Of a stretch of 64,000 nt of DNA, positions 11,885 to 23,700 are shown in pieces. The position numbers and the translations under genes are program-made. Numbering within the stretch: position 1 is the first letter of the stretch; every line of letters starts with the position of its first letter. A model generated the notes under the pieces. The model worked only from the letters and a program-made list of their open reading frames with translations. It searched no databases and was not told where the DNA came from. The stretch covers positions 1,612,001 through 1,676,000 of the forward strand of contig CM062381.1 of NCBI GenBank assembly GCA_031310005.1, given 5' to 3'. Source of the stretch: Dactylellina haptotyla (lineage: Eukaryota > Ascomycota > Orbiliomycetes > Orbiliales > Orbiliaceae).

Positions 11885-13475
11885 ATGCACACCACTCCGC
11901 TATCTCTCCGGTTGGAGAACCGAAACTCGACAATTTTGATCAATGACAACCTCGCGATATCTTTCCGTCGAACCATCAGAGTTCCGGACAATGACCAGGA
12001 ACACAGTCTCCCACCTAGCCTGGGTACTATGAGACTCACTAATGTCAGCCAAGTAGCTCCCCGTTTACCGGAGGGTATGGCTGCCAAAGGTGGTCTTTTA
12101 CTCCCGATGCACCGTATGTTCAAGCCAATTGTATGGTAGATGGAATTCCGGAAGCAGATGCTGACCATTGCCGATATATATAAAGAAAACGAGGCGATGT
12201 GGATTGCCTTCCACTCGCGGCTTGGCCGTGCGTACGCCGTTAAGATCTCTACTGGCGGCGTCAACGCCATTACTGGCGAGCCGGATATAGAAACCGCAGA
12301 ATCCAAACAGCGCCGGAGAGAACGTCTCGCGCGAGGGGAGTCCGTGCAGGATTATGTCGTGCTCCCGCAACAACCATGGCTGGATGGCATCGCGACAGAA
12401 CCCGGAAAAGTTAGACAATTCGTCGCGACATCTCTGGGGAAAGGTCTCACCGTGGAAGCGCAGATCACAGGATCCGAACATACTGGCGGCTTGCAGTTCG
12501 AGATCACCCCGGCTTTTGATCCTGTTGTAAGTTGCGCCACCTCGGATTATACACTATATATAATGTCTACTATCGACTCGTATCAATACTAATATCATTG
12601 GAAAATCAGCGTACAAACAACGGTACCCCATTCCGACTCTACGTCATGACTCTGACCGGCAACACGATCACCATCAATGCCAAGTCTGATTGGGACGTCG
12701 AACTGCTGAAGATACATATTCAAGACAAAGAGGGTATTCCACCCGACCAACAACGTCTCATCTACACAGGCAGATGTCTCATGGATGGCACCAGTAAGTT
12801 TGTCTCTACAACCCTCGATACCTTAGCCGTACCTCCATGTTAAAATCCCCTTTCCTAGCTCTCGAGGAAGCTGGTATAGGACCCGAAGCCATACTCCACT
12901 TAGTTCTCCGTCTCCGCGGTGGCGGCGAGGGAACCGCTGAAATGGGCATCGCTGCTGGCGGAAAAATCAAACAAGCGATTCATCGGGACTACTTCCCGAG
13001 CACTCGCTGGGATAGATCTCAAACTACTTGCTTCAACGTCCAGATCCTCAATGCAAGGGTATACACCGCCGTTACCGGATTCCCGACCCCGACCCCACCA
13101 ATCTCAGCGGAGACGTATAAGGCGCATGGTGGAAATTTCTACGATTGGGTGGACGATGACGATGAGAGTGATATACACGGTAACTTTAAAGATATCAAAA
13201 GTATCGGGCAACTGACAGGGAAGATCGATAAGCATATTGAAGTCGCCACGAAGAAGATATCGTCATTATTTGTGGGCTCATCCTCGTCGAAAGAGAGTAA
13301 GGGTAAGGAAACGGCGAGTGACGGTGCCAGTGGTGGTGAGAGTTCCATCGCGGTTGAGGCTGAGGAACCGAAACTGGTAGAGTCTTTGGTGCCGTCAGAA
13401 ATTATTCCCAGCCCCAAAGAACCACTCGTTTTCAAATCCGTTTCGGAAATTGAACAGGAGTTGATGGCTAAATGA
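11885..13475 (+). CDS. Protein with embedded ubiquitin-like domain ending LRLRGG
   Basis: Four exons (11885-12113, 12186-12526, 12610-12793, 12859-13475) encode 456 aa. The first intron (72 nt; GTATGT...GCTGAC...AAAG) removes an in-frame TAG and restores PMHQNEAMWIAF. Residues 1-190 are a fungal-specific region (ISFRRTIRVPDN, EGMAAKGGLLLPMH, VKISTGGVNAITGEP, LQFEITPAFDP). Residues 198-273 align without gaps to all 76 positions of ubiquitin (IQDKEGIPPDQQRLIY, ILHLVLRLRGG). They keep the L8/I44/H68/V70 surface, K27 and K33, while K6, K11, K29, K48 and K63 are replaced. A further 183 residues follow, with acidic (WVDDDDESD) and helical parts. Similar fungal proteins are uncharacterised as far as I know. 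Whether the GG is cleaved to free a modifier, or the domain is a fixed binding module, cannot be told from sequence. Confidence 0.9.
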
Positions 13476-14551
13476 TTCAAATAAATGTACATATGTGCAA
13501 CAAGTTGTACTGCCTACACGTTACCGTTACCACCCTCTATACAAAATATAGGAATGTACTTGAATTCGTGAATCTTTGCGGTCAAGATACAAAAATATTC
13601 TACCGTTTATAGATACCTATGTAGGTAAGTACTTGGGTAGATCCAAATATTTGCCGTTCATTGGTTTTCTGTTATCCAATTCACATTTTCATTAGTATTT
13701 CGATTGAATAAATCGTGTTTAGGAATTTCGAGGCGGAGTTTTTGTTGGATCTTCATGACAAGGTCACGCTTGCATTGTTAGTTTGACGATCAGCAATGCG
13801 AGATACAAACAGGCTTTTCCCGCTCGGATACATGATCTACGTTCTAACCGTCTATGAATTTGGTGCAGTTTCTCTGGTTTAGAGGATTCGCTACTATATT
13901 TTGTGAAACCTACTATGTGGATCGGAAGAGATGGAAAGAAGTTCTGTATATCGCCGACGCTATAGCGCCAACGATTAGAGCTGAATGTTCATGATATATA
14001 TCTAAGGGCAGTTTTAGAATGGCTTTTCTGGATATATGCCGCTTTGGATTCTGTGTCATAATAGGACTATTACCTTGACCGCAGACCCATGGTAGTAGAA
14101 CCCAGTCTTGGACGGTAGAACTACCAACTTCGAAGAAGATGAGCGGGGACAACACGGATGAGTGTGTTGCTCATGTTGGTTTTTGATTGCAATGCAATCG
14201 AATTCTAGCGGATCATTCGCCTTTATGCGCGTGTATATGCTCGTCATTTACAATTTAGGGAAGATGGCTTCGGAATATTGAGAGCAAGCAGGCTCAGTGC
14301 CCACAGGATGCCATTGAAGTAAAAGCTTGCTAGGTATAGCTTTAGTGATATGCAATCTTGTTTTGATGAAACTCTCGAAACTGTAATCTATCCGAACTCG
14401 CTCGCTCTCCAATAAAAGAAAAAGTAACATGCGAGCCAGCATTAATGCGGTAAATTAAATATAGGTACAGCATAAATAAGTATTGTACATCCGAATATTA
14501 TATAGACCCCCAAACGTTTAACAAGAACTCCATTCGCTGAAAAAGGAAAAA
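13476..14551. other. Convergent intergenic region, AT-rich
   Basis: The 3' regions of the ubiquitin-like-domain gene and of the GH5 gene meet here. I found no conserved coding frame, tRNA or clear repeat. Confidence 0.6.
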
Positions 14552-16440
14552 TTACAAATACTCAGGTAGCTTTCCGAAACTTGGTATCGGGCTAGCGCAG
14601 GACCAGTCTCGGTCGTAGGCCTTTGCGGGCATGATTCCACCGGCAAGACCGGCCTGGTAGCTCCACAATGGCGCGGACTCTGTCTTCCATGTCCAGTAGA
14701 ACCAACCCCATGATTTCTCGTATGCGTCCATCTGAGCGATGGCCCAAGTCTTCAAGAACAACTTGTACTCAGGGGAGAAGGTGGATGGGTCGGCGTTCGC
14801 GAGGGCGCAGCTGCATTGTTTATCGCCAGTGGGGCATCGTGGAACGCCACCGGTATCAGAGAATGTTCCATCCCATCGGGCTCCGTTACCAACCCCGTTA
14901 AGGTATTTAGTGCAGTCGGTGTCGGCCTGGGACCACTCGCCAACCATGGTAGGACCGAATCCCGAGCCGGTATTCATGCTGGATGAGACTTGATCCATGA
15001 ATGTCTTGCAGGCGAAGGTGACCTTGTCGGCGTGCTTCATGGCAACGAGAGCGTTATCGAAAATGACGTACTCGTGTGCGTCGACAACGAGGGAATCGCC
15101 GTATCCGCCTAGCTTTCCTTGCCAGGCACTAAGTCCTCTCATCGACTCGCTGAAGACTTGTGGGGCCTTGATGCCATTGTCTTTAACAATCTTGTAAGCC
15201 TCTTCTGTCCAGTTGATCAAAGTGTCCATGTCGATGGCTTTGGCGGGCTCGTTGGCGAGACCGTAGAAGGCAATGACGTTCTTATATCTGTCTTGGGCGA
15301 AGAACTTGGAAAGTCGGTCGTGAATTTTAAGGGCTCGTTCGGCGTTAGCGGAACCGTTGGGGCCGGCAAGGAAGTTAACTATGCTCGAGCGGCCGCTGTG
15401 GTTCCAACCGTTCTGGCTGCCAGGGAGGCCGTGTAAATCCAACTTGATACGAAGACCGTACTTGCGGGCCCATTCAATACCACGGAGAAGATATCTCCAC
15501 GATATTCTGAAAACGTAGGAGTCATCGTCGAAGACTTCGACAGCCCAGTAGGAGAATGGAATTCGAAGATGGTCCAGACCGGCATCCGCTATAGCCTTAA
15601 AGTCTTGTTCCGTGATAAAGGTAGCATAGTGCTTCTCCAGGGCTGCAGCGGCGGCTTTGGGGCCAAGCTTCGTGCAGAGGTTCCATTCGTCGACTTGACC
15701 ACCAAGTTTAGAGTTATCGCTGAATAGAGAAGGGGTGATGAATGGTTCGAGAGAGAGCCATCCTCCCAAGTTGACACCGCGAGCAGGGCGGTCAGTGTAA
15801 GACCCCCAGGGTTTATTCAGAGGCGGAACGGTGGGGTTTGCTCGTGCGGAATCATCCCAGGTCAAATTCAGGCCGACGATTGGAAGATCGCCGACAGTCT
15901 CAGCAGTGTATGAGCAGTTGAAACCAGTCATGTCGAGCCATGTTGTCGTATCAAGATCAGTGCCACGGTCCGCCGACGGGATATCGGTCTTGGTCGGACA
16001 CGATTCCGTAGGCTCTGGTGTGCTAGAGGTCGTCGATGTTCCAGTCTTGATTCCCTGTGTAGTCGTCTTCGAGCCAGAGCCAGAGCCAGATCCCGAATCC
16101 CCACCGGCGGTCGGCTGTGGGCCAGATACCGATTCTACGCCCGAGGGAGCAACAGACCCAGACGTCGCTGCAGCCTCAGAGGACGAGCCGGATCTCGAGC
16201 CAACATGAATGACATCTTTGCTGATCAGGACCGCGATGACAATGGCCACAGCGACTCCAACGGCCACGAACAACGCAACACAAATCCCTGTTCGTACCCC
16301 GGAAAAGTTAGTGGACGTTGTAGATTACCCCGGAGGGAACTGTTTGGCATTTGCAGAGTCTTACATATTAATCTCTTTCGTCGCGAACGCTGCACTGGTT
16401 CGGCCTCTTTGTGGCCGGTACTGGGAGGGCTGTCGTCCAT
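14552..16440 (-). CDS. Membrane-anchored GH5 exo-beta-1,3-glucanase (exgD type)
   Basis: Two exons (16440-16365, 16287-14552; 77-nt intron) encode 603 aa. It should trim beta-1,3-glucan from the non-reducing end at the cell surface. The first exon gives a basic cytoplasmic tail (QRSRRKRLI). The intron splits a Trp codon, and residues 26-48 (WICVALFVAVGVAVAIVIAV...) form a type II membrane anchor. A Ser/Gly/Thr-rich linker follows to about residue 120. The GH5 domain opens with RGVNLGGWLSLEPFITPSLF. The acid/base Glu is E372 in YGLANEPAK and the nucleophile is E476 in TMVGEWSQAD. This layout matches the fungal 'glucan 1,3-beta-glucosidase D' group. Starting at the second exon would lose the cytoplasmic tail, so the upstream ATG is preferred. 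Confidence 0.93.
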
Positions 16441-18587
16441 GTTGGTAACGGGCTATGATATTTCTCGATGCCAAAGAAAAATCAAGAAATCATATGCTGA
16501 AGGGAAAACTCCACGAACAACCAGCCTTTTGCTGACCTTCAAGGCTGAAAGGGGGGAGGGGCATTCTAATATTCCGTTGTTCAGCACGTCTTCGTCTCTG
16601 GTCCGCATGGTTAAAAGATTTCTCCCTCACTCGGATGAGTGCGAGAGACCCTGCATCTAATTTTATTCTAAAATGCTACGTTACATCCTTGCCTAAAATT
16701 GACTCCCACGAGGCTCAAATTGGGTTGTTCAGCATCTGGGCAGGACGCCAATCCTAGTAATTTCTGGCCTCTGCCGCGTGAAAAGCCCCATTGCTAGCCT
16801 TTAACGGACTGGTTATTTCTTGGGCCTGGCTTTCGCGACTTGGGATGAAAACAACATCAGAATGAACAACTAGTAAAGTAAGGGCATTTTGTCGCTTTTC
16901 GAAATTCTCCCAGATGCCACTTTGAGAAACAAGTGAACCAAAAAATCTTTCCTTCCAGTGAAAACACTCCACAGTCCACCCGCGGGTATCACTAATCAAT
17001 GGAAAGTCGGCACCTTGCATTCTCTCCTTTCCTCGTCAAGAGAGAGAGGATCGGCTACCATCAGCCCAATCAGTTATCCTGATCCTTTGGGTAATATCGC
17101 CCTGGCTTTCGCGGACCTGCGAAAGGAAAACACTTTAGTTTCTCGTAATCCGCGGAACACGCTATCTCGCTTGAGAATCAAGGTTTCGCGAGGAAAGAAT
17201 GTAAAATGTAAAAATGGCTGGGTATAATGGACGGACCCAAGAAACTTCGCCTGGTTTCACTAAATATCTTGGAATACTCGGCCGGAGAATTGGACAGAAT
17301 ATGGAACAACATTTCAATATACCTGTCAGGAAATCCGTAAAGGAGACGATTTGGACACGGGACCAGATCGTCATAACGTAGCGTCAAGAAACAAACCCAA
17401 GGCTTTAAATTTGCTCAAATATAGATAGATGTCTCTAGTTGACGATTAGGGGTTGAAAAAACCGTTGCAACATTGATCAGTAATATCTATGTTTTTTCGA
17501 TCATGGAACCGTGGTTCCACTTTCTCTCGACTTTCGGTGTCTTGGAATGTTTTGGTGCACGTGTGACTTACTCCTTGATTCCACAGTTTACTTTGACCCC
17601 ACTGGAGGGGTAAATGTGTTGAAAACTGCTGTCCACAGCCCCTTTGCGGCAGGAGCGCCGCTGAAAACTACTTCATGAGCTTCACTACTGGCGATAGACA
17701 CGACCAATTAAACTATTCGCATTTATAGACTGGGCTTTTTCAATGTGATGTCGACAATGCTATTAGGTTCATCTCGTTATTAGGCCCATGAGTCGCATAA
17801 ATGCATAGATCTAGACCACAAAGCGCAGGTGCAAGCAATCATATCTCTTGTACAATTTTTACACTCACTTTTGTTGTTTGTTGTGAAGGAACTAGGTCCC
17901 GGCCGCGAACCGCGGAGGGATCGAAATCTCTTAAACGTCGGAATATCCCAAGGGAGCGAAATGATCCTCGGGCCAATCATTTAGCGCTACGGTTGCCGGT
18001 ACCGTTAGTTTAATTGCAGTTGAAATGGGCTTACAACTCTCGCCGTCAAGCGTCAGCCCTACGGCTGAGAATCGCATCTAGACAGAGAAGTTCGAGAAAG
18101 TTTAATTTAATGACCATAAGCGGTGTCCAGTCTTGTATCTTGGCTTACGCTTGAGAGGAGTCTCATGTGCCTTGACGGTTTGAAATCAAGATATTGACCT
18201 TTTCCATTCGCGATACATCAGTTTTGGTTGTCTCCTAACCGGGTCTGTAATTCTTCGCTCGTTAGGTCTACACGCCATATAATACGAATTTTCAACAATC
18301 AAATTGTTAATCTGTTCAAACCAAACTATAATTCTAACCTATCAATGATAAAAGTCTCCCTATTCTTCTTCTGATGTTTTGTTGCAAGTTGTATTTACCA
18401 GTAGGTCAGCACAATGCTTGTGTTGAATTCAGCCGTGCTTCGGGGATCGAATCCTGTGCGGGGAACACTCGCAGAGTCTCTAACATTAATACTTACCTAC
18501 TAGTCTAACTGCAACAGTTCATCTTTACTTAGTTTCGGTTAGAGGCGAGTTATTGTATCTATCCGATCGGCGGCATTAGCAATTCAA
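16441..18587. other. Divergent intergenic region between GH5 and F-box genes
   Basis: About 2.1 kb with no conserved frame. It holds the promoters of both divergent genes. All frames are short, and the T-loop-like stretch at 18,444-18,454 does not belong to a full tRNA. Confidence 0.6.
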
Positions 18588-20051
18588 ATGGCTGTACTAT
18601 CGTCTCTTCCATTTGAACTCCTGGACGCAATTACCTACTATCTCGGAGCTGACGACCTGTTGTCCCTCCGCCTTACATCTGCAGAATTGAATAACAAACT
18701 TCGCGACACCCACTTAATAGCCATCTACCGCTGTAGAAGAATTTCCATCGTACCAGCCAGCCTCGAGAACCTCGTGAAAATCTCAAAACATCCATCAGGG
18801 GTGAACAAACTCGTTCAAGTGCTGAAAGTAATCTATTGTTCTCCGTATCTCGACTATCGACTCGTCAGTACCATTGTGGAAGATAGGGATCCCGAAGCAC
18901 GTGCTATTCGAGATGGGATGTGCAGAGAATCAGAAAAGGGTGATTTGGAGGTAAAGCGGATGAAAAAATGGGGGGACGACATCGGACTCCTCACCGTCGC
19001 ATTTCAAAATCTACCGAACCTTCGCACCATCGAGTGCAATTGGCAGCACAGCTATGATTTCTCCCGGGAGGAGTTCAACCTATTCTTCCCGTCTCTGAGA
19101 GTCCCGTGGGGCGGAAAACTACACCCTTCGTTGGACAGTATGGCCATCCTTACAACTAGCTTGTTCGACAGTGGATCTGGACATCATTGGACGACTGTGA
19201 TCACCGCGGCGATTTTAACCGGCTCTACGCGAATACAGGCTATCCGAGATAAGCGCACGAGACTGGGGACCGGTATACCGATAGAGTGGTTTGTGCTTCC
19301 TAATAGCCAGGTTCTGGCTTCGGAAGCAGTGTTTTCCAATTTAAAAATTCTGGAAATCACGATAGACGCAGCTATTATAACATACCAGAGTCACGAGAGT
19401 CTCAACAAAGCTTTATACTCTTGGCTGGGGGCAATAGGGACCAAAGTGGAGCATCTCGAGCTTCGGTTCCGTGATACTGGTTACAGAAGAAATCCATGGG
19501 CTTCCAGATATTGGATTGAAAGGATCAAGTTGCCCGCGAAAAAGATATTTCCGAAATTGAAACACTTATCATTGGAGAATCTGGATCTTAGTCTTGATAC
19601 ACTTACTAGTTTCTTGATGAATACTGCGGATACGCTGGAGTGGTTGGAGTTGCATATCTGCGACTTGGAAAATGAGAAGGAGGACTGGCTAAGTTTCTTG
19701 AAGTTTTCGAAAGGGAAACTGAAAACGCTACGCCACCTTGCGATGTACATCAGTCGGCCAAATGAGCAGGCGGAAGAGTTTCTCCTACCTGATATCGTTG
19801 TGGTAGATGGTTGGGACTCGCCCCGGACCCCCTGCTATGTCAAAACACCAAAAAACCCATTTGAAAGCAGTACTGGTGACATTAGTATCTTGGCCGACCG
19901 GAGAGGTTTCGAGACTGTGAAGATTCTTGATGAAGAGCTCGAGATTAATAAAGATGCGGATAGCTTTTGGGAGTCAATGACAGATGGATTCTGGAAGAAC
20001 GATCGGGTTGTTAACTGGGGCGGCTTTAGGAGCATGCAACTATCTTTGTAG
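18588..20051 (+). CDS. F-box-like, leucine-rich protein
   Basis: A single-exon gene of 487 aa. The N terminus (LSSLPFELLDAITYYLGADDLLSLRLTS, about residues 4-32) has the F-box pattern LPxELL...L...DLLSLRLT that binds Skp1 in SCF ubiquitin ligases. The rest is Leu-rich with irregular repeats (FSNLKILEITI, VEHLELRFRD, FPKLKHLSLENLDL, TLEWLELHICDL, KLKTLRHLAMYI), as in the large, fast-evolving family of fungal F-box proteins. Predicted role: substrate receptor of an SCF ligase; the target is unknown. The start is the first ATG of a long open frame and puts the F-box at its usual N-terminal place. The next gene, SFR1, follows 300 bp downstream on the same strand. Confidence 0.87.
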   Translation: MAVLSSLPFELLDAITYYLGADDLLSLRLTSAELNNKLRDTHLIAIYRCRRISIVPASLENLVKISKHPSGVNKLVQVLKVIYCSPYLDYRLVSTIVEDRDPEARAIRDGMCRESEKGDLEVKRMKKWGDDIGLLTVAFQNLPNLRTIECNWQHSYDFSREEFNLFFPSLRVPWGGKLHPSLDSMAILTTSLFDSGSGHHWTTVITAAILTGSTRIQAIRDKRTRLGTGIPIEWFVLPNSQVLASEAVFSNLKILEITIDAAIITYQSHESLNKALYSWLGAIGTKVEHLELRFRDTGYRRNPWASRYWIERIKLPAKKIFPKLKHLSLENLDLSLDTLTSFLMNTADTLEWLELHICDLENEKEDWLSFLKFSKGKLKTLRHLAMYISRPNEQAEEFLLPDIVVVDGWDSPRTPCYVKTPKNPFESSTGDISILADRRGFETVKILDEELEINKDADSFWESMTDGFWKNDRVVNWGGFRSMQLSL

Positions 20052-20354
20052 CATTTCCTTTGGTACTTAGCTTCAATTGCTATCGCCTATCAGAAATTAT
20101 TGGTGCTGTAATGTCTTACACTGTCGTATGGTTTAAATATAAATAACTCTGCCGATATACACAATAGTGAAACCGCTGTGAACCGAGATGTTGCACTTTG
20201 TGAGTTGCCTGTGCAACATGAACCAACGCAACCCGGACGACATTCCATCAAACAAGCACGCGCCGACCTCATCGTGCTACCGACTGCCCACGACCAATTA
20301 CACTACCTATACCTTAGCGTGTCAGGCTAGGCCAGCTTGATGATATAGAACACA
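20052..20354. other. Short intergenic region between F-box gene and SFR1
   Basis: About 300 bp. It holds the F-box gene 3' region and the SFR1 promoter, with nothing else recognisable. Confidence 0.6.
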
Positions 20355-21946
20355 ATGGCGGAGTCTACGACCCCCACGAAGCTAGATTATGTACCGGCTA
20401 CGTCGCCATATGGTAGCCCGGAGCCGTTTAGTGATATGCCCAAGGCATCCAGTCCGGCCTCTCCACCGCAGGAAATTCGCCAGCCAGAACATCTCAAACT
20501 TTTGAAATACACCACAATTGCGAACTATGGGTACAAATCATATGAGCAGGATGGAGGAACGTACCAGGAAGATTCCAGTAGTCTTCAAAACTCATGGGTA
20601 GAATCTCAGCCGGTTTTTGTTCCGACATCGGAGTCAAGCCTTCCCAAGTTCGACATATCAAAGGCGACGCTGGAAGACGACACCTCTTTTATGGGTTCCT
20701 CCGTCCGAGAACACGAGAATCTAGAGACCTCGGTCTTCTTTAGGGAAACTCAGAATGATCTTCCAGCCCTTCCGATGATTGCAGAATCTCCCCCTTCAGA
20801 CTCCTCACCGGCGGAACCGGCAGCCCCGCCATCGTCCCCTCCACAGATGCCCAGTCCTATCAAGATTGCTGCTACGACTCCTAGTATACCAGCTGTTAAA
20901 CGCCGTCGCTTGAATTCGTCCGCTACCAACAAGCTCATGCGACCCTTCAAATCGCCATTAAAGGTCAATAGTACCACTGATGCTTCTAAGCCCCTTGGTA
21001 ACTCGCCACTTCGATACCCACCTTCCACACCACCCCGCAAAACCGCAGCCCCGTATACACCTATTCGTCCCCTCCCTATAGATCTAGAGGAGACGGAAGA
21101 CTCCGAGGAGTTGAGTCCGGCAAAATCTACAGGCTTGCCAGCCGTCCAGAAATCTGCAAAGTCTGTAAATAAATCTAGTAACCCAGCGTTCCGCTCTTCC
21201 TTCAAGAGGACATCCCAACTCAACCTATCCAGCCCGGCGTCTAATTCAACCAAAGATCCGTATATTCTATCGCTGGAGAAAAAGCACGCTAGACTTAAAG
21301 CCTCAGTCGAAGAGTCGAAGAAACTCCTGGAAGAGTCCGCACAGGCGCTCCAGATCGAAAAATCGAATGAGGATGCTAAACTCGAAGAATTGATTATAAA
21401 GTGGCGCCAGGCGGCGCAGAGCGCAGCTGATCACATGTTCTCCGGTGCCGAACAGCGTTTCGCGAGAATGGGCGGAATGACTGGCTATCGTGAAAGGCAG
21501 AACCGCAGCGGCGGCAGCGGATGGGGTTTCGCCGAAGAAGATCCCGAGGAGGGGCTAACTGAGGATCAAAAGGAAGCGAGGCGACAGGCCATGTACGAGG
21601 CTGGATTCGATGAGATTTCTGAGTTGGAGAAGAGCCAGACGCAAGTGAAGAATAAAATAGGGAAGGACGATAGCGATGTAAGTGTTTCCGATATACTCCT
21701 CCCGTTTCTCAAACCTGTGTGGAAGATACCTATCTCATTGGGGACTTTCATCTTTCAATGATACATATACTTGCCTTCTGCTTGCCATTGAATAAGATCA
21801 AGTTTCTAACTTGGGTCATTCAATGCGTTTCTCGTATGTGGTTTTGGTTCTTGTAGCAATTTACCATGGACATGATGCTCAAGTCGCTCAACATCGACGT
21901 TGAAATCATGGGATATGACAAGGTTTCGCAAGGGTGGATCAAGTGA
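20355..21946 (+). CDS. SFR1: Swi5-dependent recombination repair protein 1 (Sfr1/Mei5 family)
   Basis: Two exons (20355-21677, 21857-21946; 179-nt intron) encode 470 aa. With Swi5, Sfr1 stimulates Rad51 and Dmc1 strand exchange in the nucleus. The N-terminal two thirds is Ser/Pro-rich and disordered, with basic patches (KRRRLNSSATNKL) and SP/TP sites. The conserved C-terminal part is a coiled coil (LEKKHARLKASVEESKKLLEES) followed by LIIKWRQAAQSAADHMF and a tail. Splicing replaces the read-through end by QFTMDMMLKSLNIDVEIMGY and ends QGWIK, which matches the family C terminus; this fixed the intron. The assignment rests mainly on the coiled coil plus this conserved tail. Confidence 0.88.
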
Positions 21947-22386
21947 GCAAGGATTCCCGATACTTTGGCCTAAAACTGCGGATGGGTTTGGGAAGTGTGA
22001 GCATGAGACTCTTTACAAGGATCAACTCTTTGGATGCAAGATCTCAATTGCCGTATATATATTGGGCGTCTTGGTTCGTAGTGATTAGTCAGCGAATATC
22101 GCGGTAAGTAGAACCCCATCTCGCCTCATTAGTTTGTCCAACTTCTAAGAGTTACAGATTCTTTTAGCCTGAGATACCTCTGCTTTTGTCTCATAAACCA
22201 GACGCGGCGCACTCAAGTTAGCAAGACAGCCTCGAGCCTCTACAAAATAGAATACAAGAAACTAGACGTTGTAGTAACCTTATACTTTTGTTCATCGACG
22301 ATAATTATGATGATAATGCTAAACCGTATAAACCTGGTCTCGTAAACTGCAAACCGATAAAATGCTTAAATCCAAAAGATCACAAA
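21947..22386. other. Convergent intergenic region (SFR1 / WDR89-like)
   Basis: About 440 bp of 3' flanks from the two converging genes. No other feature seen. Confidence 0.6.
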
Positions 22387-23700
22387 TTATGACGCCGGTT
22401 TCCAAGCTTTAACTAACCCATCCTCTCCACCTGTAAACACCGTCGCAGACTATTAAAAAACCTATCAGCATCTCCGAGTAACCAATGTATATATATGTCA
22501 ACACTAGTGTAACTCACCGCATCATCGAGGTACAAACACCGAACAACCTCCTCTCCATGCCCACCAACCAACCTTACCGCCTCCTCCCCGCCCAACCCCC
22601 ACTTCCCACCTTCCCCAATTTTTAAACTGTGTAAATCAACCCACTGCCTCTCGTGCGATCCGACAACGAGTATCCCCGTCCCACTACTCCTCCCGCCGCG
22701 TAGTAGCACGTCTACAGCGTAATCACACCCCAAAACCCCTCTCACGTCGCCGAAATTCACAGGTGCCGGTTCCTCAACATCTTCATCCGGATCAGCGAGC
22801 TTATACACTGACAGCACCTCGTCATGGGAGAGGCCGTATATAGCGGTATCATTCAGGAAGCCGGCGTGATGTATCGAAGAGCCGTGGTTGATCACCTGGT
22901 GTAGCGCTTCGTCTTCGTCCGTGATGGTCATGTTGTAGATGTTCACCAGGCCGTCCGTGGAGCCTGAGAGGAGGAGTTCGCGGGTAGTCGGGTGGAAGGA
23001 TAACTATTTTATCGTTCAAGTTAACCAAATTCTCTATAATTTTCTTCTTTTCTTTTCTTTTCTTTCTTCTCTTTAGAGTATCCGGGAGGGGAGAAATACG
23101 TGTGTAACATCGTCATTATGCGACTCGACGTAAGTCATCTTTTCGCGACCTTCAAGATCCCTACATATACACCCGCCAAAAGATTAGCCACTCTCCACTT
23201 CGAACCTTTAGTAAACGATAACCCCTAATCGTATATTAAACAATGGGGGGGAAAAGAGAAGAAAGATAAGAAGATAGAGAAGAAGAAAAATACCATACAA
23301 CAACCTCAGCGTTCGTCCCCGTCAACTCCGTTCCAACAGCGAGTAACCCGCGCCCCTCGCACGCATCCAAACTCAAAATGGGATCCCCATTCCTCCTAAA
23401 CACCTTCACGGGCGCGCCAAACCCTTGCCGTAAATCCCACAGTTTCGCCGCCCCGTCCCTCCCCGCGGTCGCCACGATATCACCACGGGCTTCATTCAAG
23501 CTCTTCAAACACGTGACCCCGTCGTCATGGATGGGTGATGTCGAGCCGGAGAGGACGGCTAGCGAAGAAGGGTCGATGACGCGGATGCGGTCGTCCGAGC
23601 TTATGACTGCTAGGTGTGCGCCGGTGCGGGCGAGGGAGTAGTGGTATGTGCCTTCCGGCGAGGAGATGGCGCTGGAGAGAGTGGTGGTGAACGGGAGCAT
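22387..23700 (-). CDS. WD40 repeat protein, WDR89-like
   Basis: Four exons (23700-23294, 23160-23100, 23003-22518, 22449-22387) encode 338 aa. WD-type repeats are visible: IVATAGRDGAAKLWDLR, EVVVWDLEGREK, LLSGSTDGLVNIYN and TVFTGGEDGLVKAW. The order and wording (SHNDDVTHLSFHP before LLSGSTDGLVN; VINHGSSIHHAGFL) match WDR89 orthologues. The introns were placed where they complete these motifs: the 61-nt second exon supplies DLEGREKMTYVESHNDDVTH, and the last 63-nt exon supplies SATVFTGGEDGLVKAWKPAS and the stop. A seven-blade propeller acting as a protein-binding platform is expected; no specific partner can be read from the sequence. Confidence 0.88.

Noticed and set aside
18444-18454. GGATCGAATCC, similar to a tRNA T loop
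   Set aside because: The upstream 50-60 bases do not fold into the other arms.
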